From an uncultured Bacteriovorax sp. (GTDB lineage Bacteria; Bdellovibrionota; Bacteriovoracia; Bacteriovoracales; Bacteriovoracaceae): a stretch of 64,000 nucleotides of DNA. This document shows positions 1 through 8,602 of this stretch, piece after piece (the first letter of the stretch is position 1; the number at the start of each line of letters is the position of its first letter). The position numbers and the translations under genes are program-made. The stretch covers positions 868,001 to 932,000 of the forward strand of contig CAMLMH010000001.1 in the NCBI GenBank assembly GCA_946481315.1, written 5' to 3'. Below the pieces are notes generated by a model that was not told the origin of the DNA, made no database searches, and worked only from the letters and a program-made list of their open reading frames with translations.

Positions 1-987
1 TTCCCAAAAACTGAAGTGACATCACATCCTGAAGCTCATACAGACGCTGCTGATGACAGATTTTTTACTCCGCTTGTTCGGGCCATGGCAAAAGACGCTG
101 GTGTTTCACTTGCGGAGCTTGCAAAAGTAAAAGGCACAGGAGCTGGCGGTCGAATCAATAAAGCTGATTTCGAACAATTTCTTTCGACACGTGGAAAATC
201 AGGCGCACCAGCTGCTCAAACGTCTTCACAACAAACCAAAGCTCCTAGTGCTCCGGCACCATTCGTACCAGCTTACGGCAAAGGTGAGCGCGTAGAAATC
301 GTGCCTATGGATAACATGAGAAAGACAATTGCCCGCAATATGCAGGCATCTAAACTGACTTCTCCACACGTCAACTCCATTGATGAAGTTGATATGACCA
401 ATTTGGTGAAGTTCAGAGACAGTTTCAAAAAACAATTTGAAAAAGAAGAAGGATTCTCACTGACGTACACTCACTTTATTTTATATGCGATCGTTCAGGC
501 ACTTAAAGAATTCCCGATTGTGAACTCTTCGATCGATGGTGATAATGTTGTTTACAAAAAAGATATCAATCTTGGATGTGCAGTTGCCGTTCCAGGTAAT
601 GGTCTGGTTGTTCCTGTCATCAAAGGTGCTGATAACTTAAACATCAGAGGCCTTGCCCGTGCGCTGGATGTTCTGGTCAACAAGGCAAGAAATAAAAAAT
701 TAACGATGGATGACCTGACAGGTGGAACATATACGTTCACTAACAATGGATCTTTCGGAATTTTGGCCGCAACACCGGTTATTCTGCAGCCTCAAGTTGC
801 AATCTTCTGTGTGGGGACAATTCAGAAGCGTCCAATCGTGACTAAAGATGATGCCATCGCTATCCGTCAGATGATGTATGCTACACATACTTATGATCAC
901 AGAATCATTGATGGTGAAGTCGGATCGAAGTTTCTTCGTCATGTCATTAATACGCTACAGACAATGGATCCATCAGCTCTATTTTAA
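1..987 (+). CDS. 2-oxoacid dehydrogenase E2 acyltransferase (partial, 5' end missing)
   Basis: This is the acyltransferase (E2) core of a pyruvate or branched-chain 2-oxoacid dehydrogenase complex, which moves an acyl group from lipoyl-lysine to CoA. The frame is open to the left edge; a GTG at position 16 is only an internal codon, so the N-terminal lipoyl domain(s) lie outside the window. Counting from that GTG, residues 16-57 form the peripheral-subunit (E3) binding domain, followed by an Ala/Pro/Gln-rich linker to about residue 90 and then the catalytic domain. The active-site signature YDHRIIDG is intact, with the catalytic His at 295 and Asp at 299. The sequence does not decide between pyruvate, 2-oxoglutarate and branched-chain substrate. 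A small exported-protein gene follows after 22 bases. Confidence 0.93.
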   Translation, partial: FPKTEVTSHPEAHTDAADDRFFTPLVRAMAKDAGVSLAELAKVKGTGAGGRINKADFEQFLSTRGKSGAPAAQTSSQQTKAPSAPAPFVPAYGKGERVEIVPMDNMRKTIARNMQASKLTSPHVNSIDEVDMTNLVKFRDSFKKQFEKEEGFSLTYTHFILYAIVQALKEFPIVNSSIDGDNVVYKKDINLGCAVAVPGNGLVVPVIKGADNLNIRGLARALDVLVNKARNKKLTMDDLTGGTYTFTNNGSFGILAATPVILQPQVAIFCVGTIQKRPIVTKDDAIAIRQMMYATHTYDHRIIDGEVGSKFLRHVINTLQTMDPSALF

Positions 988-1009
988 TTTGAGTTTTTAA
1001 GGAGTCTTT

Positions 1010-1315
1010 ATGAAAAAAATGATTGTGCTTTCAACCTTAGGTTTCTTTTTCACAGCAAGCCTTTACGCTAATACAATGCTTACGATTGAAACTAAGCTTT
1101 CTGATGGCAAGGCCTTCATTACTGCGACAAACACTGCAGGTGTTGAACTTCTTTGTGATTATAAAGTTAATTGGAGAACATCGCTCACTGACCTACGCGT
1201 AAGCTGGGGACAGGTTAATATCGCTGCTGAACAGGCAGTGACCGTATTGATTGAAGATTCACGTGGTCTGCCTGTTCGTAAGGCAACTCCGCATTTTGAA
1301 TGTTCTGCTGAATAG
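1010..1315 (+). CDS. small exported hypothetical protein
   Basis: This 101-residue protein has a clear Sec signal peptide (MKK start, hydrophobic residues 5-18, likely cleavage after LYA at residue 20). The mature part is about 80 residues and probably mostly beta. It has just two cysteines, C49 and C98, which could form one disulfide in the periplasm. A GGAG ribosome-binding site lies 5 bases before the ATG. It sits between the E2 gene and a glycosyltransferase (3-base gap downstream), so it is probably co-transcribed. I do not recognise the family and assign no function. Confidence 0.75.
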   Translation: MKKMIVLSTLGFFFTASLYANTMLTIETKLSDGKAFITATNTAGVELLCDYKVNWRTSLTDLRVSWGQVNIAAEQAVTVLIEDSRGLPVRKATPHFECSAE

Positions 1316-1318
1316 TTA

Positions 1319-2215
1319 ATGTCAAAAAAAATTTCTGGTTTTACTTTCATTAAAAACGGTCTCACTCTCGGGTATCCCATACTCGAGAGTGTACTTTCTA
1401 TCGAATCCATTTGTTTTGAAGTGATTATTAATGTTGGTTTCAATGACATTGAATGCACCGAAGATGACGGCACCTGGGACTATCTCACCAAAAACCTGAC
1501 CGATCCAAAATACAAGTTTGTGAAGTCCTGGTGGGACCCGAGTATTCAAAAAAGCGGTCTTATCCTCTCCCAACAAACCAACATTGCTCTTAAAAAATGT
1601 ACCGGCGATTACTGCATGTACATCCAGGGTGACGAGTGCGTCCATGAGGATGATTTAAAATCGATCCTGGACGGTGTTGAGCAGATGGAGAAAGAAAAGC
1701 AGATCGATGGATTAATTTTTAATTACCTGCATTTTTACGGCAACGTCGATACTTATAAGTATACTCGTAATCTCTATCGTCGGGAAGTTCGCCTGATCCG
1801 GAATCATAAAGGGATTAAGTCCTGGCTGGATGCTCAGGGCTTTCGGCATGCTGATGATACAAAAATAAAAGCTCGTCTTATTTCTGCCCGCATTTTCCAT
1901 TATGGTTGGGCACGTGCTCAGCAAGTCATGCGAAAAAAAATTCAGGTGTTCGATACTTTCTATCACGGGCAGGATCACGGCAGACAAGAGGGGAAACCTG
2001 AATTCCAATACGAGAGAAATTGGGGACTTCGCAAATTTAAAAAGACTCATCCGAAAGTCATGAAAGACTGGATTGGAAAAAACCGCAATCCTGTTGATCT
2101 CATGGCGTTACCGTTAACCTTAGACTGGAATGTTCCTGGTCTCATGTTCACTGATGCTATCGAAGCTGTGACCGGCTATCGGCTGGGTGAATACAAAAAT
2201 TACAAAATCATCTAA
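1319..2215 (+). CDS. family 2-like glycosyltransferase
   Basis: A 298-residue cytoplasmic protein that looks like a GT-A fold glycosyltransferase. The N-terminus (GFTFIKNG) is followed by an EVIINVG strand typical of family 2 enzymes. A YIQGDE segment around residues 100-105 sits where the metal- and nucleotide-sugar-binding DxD-type motif is expected. There is no signal peptide and no membrane segment. It starts 3 bases after the preceding small exported-protein gene and ends 9 bases before a convergent PAP2 gene. The sugar and acceptor cannot be read from the sequence; cell-surface polysaccharide or glycolipid synthesis is the usual role of such enzymes. Confidence 0.7.
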   Translation: MSKKISGFTFIKNGLTLGYPILESVLSIESICFEVIINVGFNDIECTEDDGTWDYLTKNLTDPKYKFVKSWWDPSIQKSGLILSQQTNIALKKCTGDYCMYIQGDECVHEDDLKSILDGVEQMEKEKQIDGLIFNYLHFYGNVDTYKYTRNLYRREVRLIRNHKGIKSWLDAQGFRHADDTKIKARLISARIFHYGWARAQQVMRKKIQVFDTFYHGQDHGRQEGKPEFQYERNWGLRKFKKTHPKVMKDWIGKNRNPVDLMALPLTLDWNVPGLMFTDAIEAVTGYRLGEYKNYKII

Positions 2216-2224
2216 TGCCTTGAT

Positions 2225-3055
2225 CTAATGATTCAGGGCCTCGGCTATACAGGCTTCCACTTTCAGCATTCCTTCAGGAAGCTTTGAACATTTCATCGGC
2301 TCTCTTCTCACAGGTTCGGTCCATTTGAAATTAAGCATTGTGACTCCAGTTAATGGATCAACGCTTGGAAAGATTTCAACCCCACTGCGATTTTCTCTAT
2401 TTCCTTTCATGGCATTCATGGCAAGTTTTGTGATTAAGTGACCAGCTATTCCTCCAATTATCACATCGGATGCCCAGTGAGCATTAGCGTGAACACGGGC
2501 AAAGCCAGTAATAGCTGCAAATCCGTAGGCAATATAAGGAACGATGGGATAATCTTCTTTATACATTTCTGCAATGACAGTCGCTAATGTGAATGCCTGT
2601 GTGGCATGACCTGAATAAAAAGATTTATGGCCTTCATTAAAAAAGCTGTAGGCTCCTAGACCGGCATTTGGTCTGGCCCGACCGAAAGTTCTTTTTACTT
2701 CTGTCGTTTGAGTTTTATGATTCTGGATGACGTCCATAATTTCTTCATCGTTACGGAAAGCAACTACACCTAAGCTCGTTGCAGCTGCAAGGGTAATGAG
2801 TTCATCATCTTTTAGAGAGAGAGGGACGAAGACTGATCGCTGAGTATCTTTTGAAAGATAACTCCCGAGTTCGTAAGCATCAAGAATTCCTCCATTGAAT
2901 CTGGCGATCTCAATCTTTTGTTCAGCTGTACATCCATAGATTGATTTCTTGCAGGCATTAACCCTTTTTACCATCGCACCGTAATCCAGGTCTAAGGCGG
3001 CAAATGCCTGGGATGTCGTGGATAGTGACAAGAATAGAATGAGCAGATGTTTCAT
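2225..3055 (-). CDS. exported PAP2-family phosphatase
   Basis: This 276-residue protein has a signal peptide (residues 1-20) and the three PAP2 phosphatase motifs: K121-x6-R128-P129, S148-G149-H150, and R187-x5-H193-x3-D197. The family removes phosphate from lipid pyrophosphates or other phosphate esters through a phosphohistidine intermediate; the second and third motifs carry the catalytic histidines. It resembles the soluble periplasmic class A acid phosphatase type more than the multi-pass lipid phosphatases, because only the signal peptide and one or two weakly hydrophobic stretches are present. It stands alone on the minus strand between two glycosyltransferase genes. Confidence 0.85.
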   Translation of the reverse strand: MKHLLILFLSLSTTSQAFAALDLDYGAMVKRVNACKKSIYGCTAEQKIEIARFNGGILDAYELGSYLSKDTQRSVFVPLSLKDDELITLAAATSLGVVAFRNDEEIMDVIQNHKTQTTEVKRTFGRARPNAGLGAYSFFNEGHKSFYSGHATQAFTLATVIAEMYKEDYPIVPYIAYGFAAITGFARVHANAHWASDVIIGGIAGHLITKLAMNAMKGNRENRSGVEIFPSVDPLTGVTMLNFKWTEPVRREPMKCSKLPEGMLKVEACIAEALNH

Positions 3056-3218
3056 AAAGAATTCCTGTTATGCATGTGTCAGTAAACGATACTTTAAGTT
3101 AGGGACATAAAGATTAAAGTTTTATTGTTTATACGGCCGCTTAGATTAGTGTCTAAAAAATAGACAACAGGGAGCCAGTGTTTTTAAGGGAAAACAATCT
3201 CTTGCACAAGTCTGGTAT

Positions 3219-4217
3219 TCAAATTGTTAGTCTGGAATAGATTTTTAAAAACTCTTCAGCTGATTTTTTCCAGCTGAAGAGTTTAGACCTGTCTATTAAA
3301 TGCTGTTTCTGAGTCTCATTGAATGTGCTCATTCCCCGGAGGAAAACATCACGCATATGCTCAGGCTCAAAGTTATCAAAGTAAAATGCATCTGGTCCGC
3401 CTATTTCCGGAACAGATGTTTTTCTGGATAAAAAGAGGGGGAGCCCCTGACTCATAGCTTCGGCAACAGGGAGACCAAAACCTTCAAGCAAAGAAGGAAA
3501 AATAAAAGCACTGGCATGGCGATAGTACCAAAGTTTATGTTCTTCATTGATTGTTCCTACCAGAAATATTCGTTCTTCAAGTTTTTCTTTTTTTATGGTT
3601 GCCAGCATATCTCTGGCATAGGCGTGATATGTCGTTCCGGCAATGATCAGCTGATAATCCGGGATGAGTTTCATCATATCGATGAGTACATGAAAATTCT
3701 TCTTGGGTAGAACAGTACCCACGGTGAAAAGAAATGGTTTATTTGCGACAATGGCAGGTCTTGCAGTTTTTTCACCAAGTGAGATGCCGTTATAGATGAC
3801 TTTTGTTTTTTGGGGGGCGACATTGAAATTTTTCATAACTTCGTCGCGGGTAAACTCTGAGATGAAAGTCACATAATCAGCGCGATCGATCTTTTTTTGC
3901 AGATTGCGTTTGTAGAATTCTCCGGAACCGAAACTGGTGGATTCATAAAGAGCGTTCAAATCATGGATGGTCAGTATGAATTTAGTTTTACTGGACCAGG
4001 GCATATAAGGTGAGTCCTGATGAACGGCATGAAACACCGCAGACTTTGGCAGAAGAAAGGGTATTTTCCTGGCCAGCTTCCCTAGTTTTCCCGGAATCCA
4101 GTAACGAATTTTCATGGGAGACTGGTCGAAGTGAACTTTTAAGTGAGCGCAAAATTGCCCGAGTCCGGAAAACGGATCTTTACTTTTTTCAAAATCAACG
4201 AGAATAGTCTTAGGCAT
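3219..4217 (-). CDS. family 4 glycosyltransferase (GT-B)
   Basis: A 332-residue GT-B glycosyltransferase of the GT4 type. The C-terminal half carries the nucleotide-sugar-binding signature with the E-x7-E pair at E245 and E253 (EGFGLPVAE), preceded by FTVGTVLPKKN, a usual start of the C-terminal domain. Such enzymes transfer mannose, glucose or similar sugars onto polysaccharide or lipid-linked acceptors on the cytoplasmic face. It is a monocistronic minus-strand gene; a terminator for the neighbouring endonuclease gene lies just upstream. The donor sugar is not determinable here. Confidence 0.88.
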   Translation of the reverse strand: MPKTILVDFEKSKDPFSGLGQFCAHLKVHFDQSPMKIRYWIPGKLGKLARKIPFLLPKSAVFHAVHQDSPYMPWSSKTKFILTIHDLNALYESTSFGSGEFYKRNLQKKIDRADYVTFISEFTRDEVMKNFNVAPQKTKVIYNGISLGEKTARPAIVANKPFLFTVGTVLPKKNFHVLIDMMKLIPDYQLIIAGTTYHAYARDMLATIKKEKLEERIFLVGTINEEHKLWYYRHASAFIFPSLLEGFGLPVAEAMSQGLPLFLSRKTSVPEIGGPDAFYFDNFEPEHMRDVFLRGMSTFNETQKQHLIDRSKLFSWKKSAEEFLKIYSRLTI

Positions 4218-4240
4218 AGATTTAATTTTACCAATAAAAA

Positions 4241-4268
4241 AGGCCTCATGATAGAGGCCTTTTTTTGC
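4241..4268 (-). terminator. Rho-independent terminator after the first endonuclease gene
   Basis: A 7-bp perfect stem (AGGCCTC / GAGGCCT, arms 4241-4247 and 4254-4260) with a 6-base loop. Reading on the minus strand it is followed by a T run (the A run at 4235-4240), matching the end of the minus-strand endonuclease gene that stops at 4290. T residues on the other side mean it could act in both directions. Confidence 0.8.
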
Positions 4269-4289
4269 TTAGAAAATTTTTTTAAAGGA

Positions 4290-5162
4290 TTAGAATCGAT
4301 TAATGTAGTTAGCTAGTTCCGGGAAATCGATGAACGGGTTACGGTTTCCTTGAGCGTAGTAAATCTGCTCATTTCTCTCCATTTCAGCATCATCAACCGG
4401 GTCAAGCAAATGCCATCTTCTTAGCACTTCTTCTTCGTCTCTTGGGATTGAGATTTTGTAACGAACTGAAAAGTAAAACAGAGCGCGGGCCACGTTTCCT
4501 TTGTGTTCAGTTGGTGGTTCGAAAAGTGTATCGCCGCGACCTTGGTTAGAAGATCCGGACTTTGAAGCTGAGCAGTCTTCTAGGACACCATTCTCGTTGC
4601 TGATATCAGCAAAATCAAAGTTTCCTCTGACTGAATTTGCTTTTGAGTCAGTAGGGTACAGGTGGTGAAGGTCAGCCTTTTGAACATCTTTTGGATAAGC
4701 ATTAGAGAATTTTGATTGCGGCCAGGTGTGCTCACAATTGATTTGGTTGTTGTTTGGAATGGCACCCGGGCGAACGTTTGCTCCACCAGAGAAAATCTTG
4801 TGGCAGTAAACATCTTTAATAAAATATTGGTTTCCGTTTTGTTCTAAGTGAAGTTTTCCGAAAAGAACTTTTCGTGCTCCATCGTATCCCAGGCTTCGTT
4901 GAGCGTAGCAGTTGCTGACTCCTGCTTGTGGGCATCCAAGAGTGTCTCTTCCACCTTTTGAATCTCTTTGGTGATTGCTGGTGAGAAGATTATTAAGTTC
5001 GATTTTTAGGGATTCGTCTTTAACGACTTTTGAAGAAATTTTCTGAATGAACTCTGCTGGATAATAAGTGCTGTCAGCAGAAGCTAAGTTGGACCAAGTA
5101 ACGAAGGCAACAAACAGTAAAGTCTTCAAGTGCATTCCCTTGTGAAAGTTCAATTTATGCAC
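4290..5162 (-). CDS. endA: secreted endonuclease I (EndA/Vvn family), copy 1
   Basis: A 290-residue endonuclease I family nuclease that degrades DNA (often also RNA) outside the cytoplasm. The signature CEHTWPQS lies at residues 143-150, with E144 and H145 matching the metal ligand and general base of Vibrio Vvn; DLHHLYP and RGNFDFAD follow. Several cysteines (C77, C85, C120, C143) fit the disulfide-stabilised periplasmic fold. The signal sequence lies at about residues 11-29. The longest frame starts with GTG; the ATG at residue 10 (position 5135) gives a more typical signal peptide, so the start is uncertain. A second paralogue lies immediately upstream in the same direction, 98 bases away. 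Confidence 0.92.
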   Translation of the reverse strand: MHKLNFHKGMHLKTLLFVAFVTWSNLASADSTYYPAEFIQKISSKVVKDESLKIELNNLLTSNHQRDSKGGRDTLGCPQAGVSNCYAQRSLGYDGARKVLFGKLHLEQNGNQYFIKDVYCHKIFSGGANVRPGAIPNNNQINCEHTWPQSKFSNAYPKDVQKADLHHLYPTDSKANSVRGNFDFADISNENGVLEDCSASKSGSSNQGRGDTLFEPPTEHKGNVARALFYFSVRYKISIPRDEEEVLRRWHLLDPVDDAEMERNEQIYYAQGNRNPFIDFPELANYINRF

Positions 5163-5260
5163 GGGAATTTACAAAACTTGATTAGGTTTGGCCAATGGTT
5201 CTTATTAGTTTCTCTAATAAAAATCTTACATTTTATTGCAAGATTCCATTCTAACTATGC

Positions 5261-5974
5261 TTAAAAATTAGAAATAGCGTCGATGTACTCTGGGTGATCA
5301 ATGAAAACATTCCGATTTCCTTGGAGTTTTTCAATTGCCGCATTGCGCGTTCTCTCTGCATCGTCAACTGGATCCAGGTCGCTCCAGCGTCTAAGAAACT
5401 CTTCCTGAGTATCTTCTATGGGCATTTTATAGCGGACAGAGAAATAGAAAAGAGCACGGGCCACGTTTCCTTTATGACTCGTTGGTGGCTCGAAATATGT
5501 TCTTCCCCCAGAGACTACTGATGGTCCTGAGCGGCTGGCTTCGCAGTTGTGCAGGTTCTGATTAACTGTTACGTCGGCAAAGTCAAAATTTCCCCGAGTC
5601 GAGTTAGCTTTTGAATCAGTAGGAAATAGGTGGTGCAAGTCAGATTTTTGAAGTTCAGTTGGAAACGCGCCGGTAAATTTACTTTGTGGCCAAGTGTGTT
5701 CGCAATTGATCTTGGATTGATCCGGAACGGCCATTGGGCCTGCGCCTGCTGTATAGTTGATGTCACAATATAAGTCGCGGATGAAATAGCCTTGTGCATT
5801 TTTTTCTAGGTGTAGCTGACCGAAGAGATATTTTTTAGCTGGATTGTAACCTAGGGCTTTGTGGTTTTTGCTGACGAGTTTGTATAGGTCAGCTTTTAGC
5901 GTTTCTGAGTCTGAAGCAAAAGTGAAGCTTACAAGAGAAAAGAAAACGCCAACAAAAGCAAAAGTGTTCTTCAT
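5261..5974 (-). CDS. endA: secreted endonuclease I (EndA/Vvn family), copy 2
   Basis: A 237-residue paralogue of the next gene downstream, sharing the order FGQLHLEKN, CEHTWPQSKF (C91, E92, H93), DLHHLFPTDSKAN and RGNFDFADV. A signal peptide covers residues 1-20. It lacks the roughly 40-residue insert, with two extra cysteines, seen near the N-terminus of copy 1. The shared motifs imply the same metal-dependent nuclease reaction in the periplasm or outside the cell. The two copies probably arose by tandem duplication followed by divergence. In a predatory or scavenging bacterium such enzymes could digest prey DNA; that is inference. Confidence 0.92.
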   Translation of the reverse strand: MKNTFAFVGVFFSLVSFTFASDSETLKADLYKLVSKNHKALGYNPAKKYLFGQLHLEKNAQGYFIRDLYCDINYTAGAGPMAVPDQSKINCEHTWPQSKFTGAFPTELQKSDLHHLFPTDSKANSTRGNFDFADVTVNQNLHNCEASRSGPSVVSGGRTYFEPPTSHKGNVARALFYFSVRYKMPIEDTQEEFLRRWSDLDPVDDAERTRNAAIEKLQGNRNVFIDHPEYIDAISNF

Positions 5975-6130
5975 GTCTTTTTCATCCCTAGAAAAGTTTT
6001 TTAAATTTTATATGCTAAAAGTCTAGGAGAGAGTTAGTAGAATGACTAATATTTTTTATTAGGTTTCTGTTAATTTTGAGCATTGTAAGATTTTTTTTTA
6101 GATGTCAGAATTTTGATCATAAAGCACAAA

Positions 6131-6166
6131 GACGAAAAAAAAGAGGGAGCTTTGTGTAGCTCCCTC
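6131..6166 (-). terminator. Rho-independent terminator after the Cys-rich protein gene
   Basis: A 9-bp perfect stem GAGGGAGCT / AGCTCCCTC (arms 6143-6151 and 6158-6166) with a 6-base loop. Reading on the minus strand it is followed by eight T residues (the A run at about 6135-6142). It lies 14 bases past the stop codon of the minus-strand Cys-rich gene. Confidence 0.88.
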
Positions 6167-6179
6167 GAGGGAATAACTC

Positions 6180-7523
6180 TTACTCGATCTCAACGTCCCG
6201 ATTAGTTCCTGCAGAGATGTCAGATGAACCTCTTCCTACTGCAGTCCCTAGATCAGTAAAATCTAATTTTAATTTCAAAGCTACATTTCTTGTTTTATTA
6301 AACATAATTGAACCGGCAACTTTACATCCTACCGAACGTAGATCGACAGAAACTTCGGTTTCTGTACCGATGAGCTTTGATTTAAATTGTGAAGCCTTGA
6401 GCGCTTTTTCGCACTGGACTTCATCCTTCTTTTTAATCGTGAGCTGCAGGCCTGCGCGTTTATGATCAAACTTTCCTTTAATCTTAAAGTTCAGAGAATC
6501 TCTACTTAGCTTAAGCTCATGGATGGATCCAATGCCGGCAAGATCCCGGCGGTTATAAAGAGCAACATGGTAAAGGGCCGAGATATTATTCAGGTCACCC
6601 TGCGCTTCTACTTTGATATCTTTTTTTAGGAAGGCGAGTACATTATCAGACTCATTCCCGGTAAATGACATCTCCCCTTTATCGGACAAAGCAACTCTAA
6701 AGGAAGTATCCAGATCTGCTCCTACGGCATTAAATTTTACCTCTACGTGTGCTTTGTGCGTTTTCAAAATGGTTTCGTGTGGAACCTGAACTGGTTTTTT
6801 GCATGCGTAAGGAACCTGGTATGGGACCTCTTCATTTCCACAAACTTCCTCTGTGTAGGGTACTTGTTCGCAAACATGTTGGCTGGGAATAGTTTCACAA
6901 CGAGTTTCGTAGTTATCGCGGCAAACTCTTTCCTGACGAGGAACGTCTCTGCATTCCTGACGAGAAGGACCTGTGTGGCATTCTCTTTCTTCATACGGAA
7001 CATCTCTGCACACCTGACGGCCAGGAGTGTTCTCACAAACTTCACGTGGTGGAATTTTTGTACAGCGGTTTTCACCTTGTTCAATCCGGCAAACGATATC
7101 ACCCGGAATAGTTCGGCACTGACGACCTCCTCCTTCTTGATGACATTCTCTTCTGTAGCGAACGACAACACGACATTGTTGCTCACCCGGAACTGTATGA
7201 CATTGTCTTTCATAGCGGGTTTCGTATGAACAAATAGGATCATTGACCTGGCGACATTCCTGACGGGAAGGGATCGTACGACACTCCTGGCGGTAGCGAG
7301 TCACATTACGGCAACGATACTCAGTACGATATTCTGTACGGTAGCAGGTGCTGTCTCTTTCTTCTGTTGTGTAAGTGATTTCTTTGAGCCAGTTTTCCAG
7401 GTCGAAGATTTCTTCGCGCTGGTTTTCAAATTGGATGACTTTCTCAGTTTCAGCAAATGCATTTGTCTGAAGCTGCAAGAGCACCATCAATGAAAAAATA
7501 AATGTGCGTGTTAGTGATGTCAC
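6180..7523 (-). CDS. exported Cys-rich repeat protein
   Basis: A 447-residue exported protein with three parts: a signal peptide (residues 1-24); a Cys/Arg/Glu-rich repeat region (about 55-245); and a probable beta-rich C-terminal domain (about 250-447) with two more cysteines. The repeat region has 20 cysteines from C60 to C241, nearly all 8-11 residues apart, in units such as QECRTIPSRQEC with recurring Tyr, Arg and Pro. The start is a GTG with a strong AAGGGGGA ribosome-binding site. I do not recognise a named family. Regular disulfide pairing in the periplasm or on the surface is likely, but metal binding or a structural rod role is also possible. It is a single-gene unit with its own terminator. 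Confidence 0.85.
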   Translation of the reverse strand: MTSLTRTFIFSLMVLLQLQTNAFAETEKVIQFENQREEIFDLENWLKEITYTTEERDSTCYRTEYRTEYRCRNVTRYRQECRTIPSRQECRQVNDPICSYETRYERQCHTVPGEQQCRVVVRYRRECHQEGGGRQCRTIPGDIVCRIEQGENRCTKIPPREVCENTPGRQVCRDVPYEERECHTGPSRQECRDVPRQERVCRDNYETRCETIPSQHVCEQVPYTEEVCGNEEVPYQVPYACKKPVQVPHETILKTHKAHVEVKFNAVGADLDTSFRVALSDKGEMSFTGNESDNVLAFLKKDIKVEAQGDLNNISALYHVALYNRRDLAGIGSIHELKLSRDSLNFKIKGKFDHKRAGLQLTIKKKDEVQCEKALKASQFKSKLIGTETEVSVDLRSVGCKVAGSIMFNKTRNVALKLKLDFTDLGTAVGRGSSDISAGTNRDVEIE

Positions 7524-7689
7524 TTTGTCCCCCTTTTAAAAATCGACACACTAGTAGTGCGAAGAGGATGCCAAAAAAAATATTGATGAGAAATGCGTCA
7601 AGTGAATGATAAAAAATCGAGCTTACTTTTTGCGATGAAAGCAACATTTGACACCAGTGATGGAGTGACACCACGACGGAGATTCAAAC

Positions 7690-8601
7690 CTACTCGTCTT
7701 TACCTCCGAAATGTTTTTTGATGGACTGCCATTGCTCTTCCTTGAGCGGAGTCATTTTTCCGATGGCCAGGTATTGTCTTAAAGCGATGTAATGATCCGG
7801 CGTGTCCGCTACATTCACCAGATGAGTGAGGAATGAAGCCTGAAAAGAAGGTTCAAGGTTAAGGTTAAAAAAGATGATCCTGCAGGGAAGCCTGGTGTCT
7901 GTCGTATGCACAATCTTTATGTCGGGTTCATTCTCGTAAGCATCTTCAAAATAAGAGCCAAATTTAGTGAGTATCTGACCGTTTGAAAACTTGCTGACAA
8001 AAATGACCATGGCATCAATCTTGTGGTTGAGCAGGTTTTGTTTTGCTTCGTTCATTGGACTTTTCAGAAAATATTTTTCCGGCAGGCTGTTGGTTGAAGT
8101 CAGCAGGCGATTGAGAATACCGGAAAAGCGCATGGCCCTTTCAGTAACGGCCAGGCCCTTTCCCCGCAAATCCTGCAAGGATTCTATGCCCGATTTTTTG
8201 TGAGAGAGAATCTGCAATTCAGCAAAACATTCATGAGTGGAGTGGGGTGATACAGCGAGGACTGGTTTGAAAGAAGGACTGATTTTTTTTAGGGAGATAA
8301 ATTGCGGAACATCAGCTAAACCAAAGTCAATGCTGTCAGGTTTTGTTTTAGTGGACTTCAAAAAATCATGCAGTGGAGAGCGATAATAAACGGGACGTAT
8401 TATTTCACCGTTATGTGAAAGCAGAGGTAGGGCCAGTTTTTCTGCTTCAGGGGTATGATTTTCTCCCGGCATACCTTTATCCGGCAGATAAAAAGTGAGC
8501 TCCTGTGGGCTTTGCAGTGAATGCTGGTAAAAGTAAAAGGCAAGTAGAGCAATACCTGCCAGTATGAGGAAAATTAACGTCCATTTTGTTTTACGTGACA
8601 T
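7690..8601 (-). CDS. membrane-anchored solute-binding-like protein, paralogue 1
   Basis: A 303-residue protein with an N-terminal membrane anchor (about residues 8-26) and a periplasmic domain resembling the phosphonate/phosphate-type (PhnD-like) substrate-binding fold. Shared with two other proteins in this window are the TFYLPDKGMPGE opening, a KSGIESLQDLRGKGL segment, TERAMR, and a Cys pair (C125 and C240, the latter in LPCR). No ABC permease or ATPase gene is nearby, so transport is unproven and a sensory or scaffold role is possible. The start codon lies one base after the stop of the deiodinase-like gene, so the two form an operon. Confidence 0.72.
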   Translation of the reverse strand: MSRKTKWTLIFLILAGIALLAFYFYQHSLQSPQELTFYLPDKGMPGENHTPEAEKLALPLLSHNGEIIRPVYYRSPLHDFLKSTKTKPDSIDFGLADVPQFISLKKISPSFKPVLAVSPHSTHECFAELQILSHKKSGIESLQDLRGKGLAVTERAMRFSGILNRLLTSTNSLPEKYFLKSPMNEAKQNLLNHKIDAMVIFVSKFSNGQILTKFGSYFEDAYENEPDIKIVHTTDTRLPCRIIFFNLNLEPSFQASFLTHLVNVADTPDHYIALRQYLAIGKMTPLKEEQWQSIKKHFGGKDE

Positions 8602-8602
8602 A

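Noticed and set aside
3150..3166. Small hairpin TGTCTA / TAGACA
   Set aside because: The 6-bp AT-rich stem is too weak to call as a terminator or operator.
6747..7243. Long frames on both strands across the Cys repeats
   Set aside because: They are shadows caused by the regular codon pattern of the repeat region; they have no ribosome-binding site and cross the real gene.
7450..7674. A hydrophobic reading frame overlapping the start of the Cys-rich gene
   Set aside because: It overlaps the real gene start in another frame, and the GTG start at 7523 has a strong ribosome-binding site.
7620..7700. Possible tRNA T-arm (GGTTTGAATC on the minus strand)
   Set aside because: The flanking bases do not form a T stem and no cloverleaf could be built.
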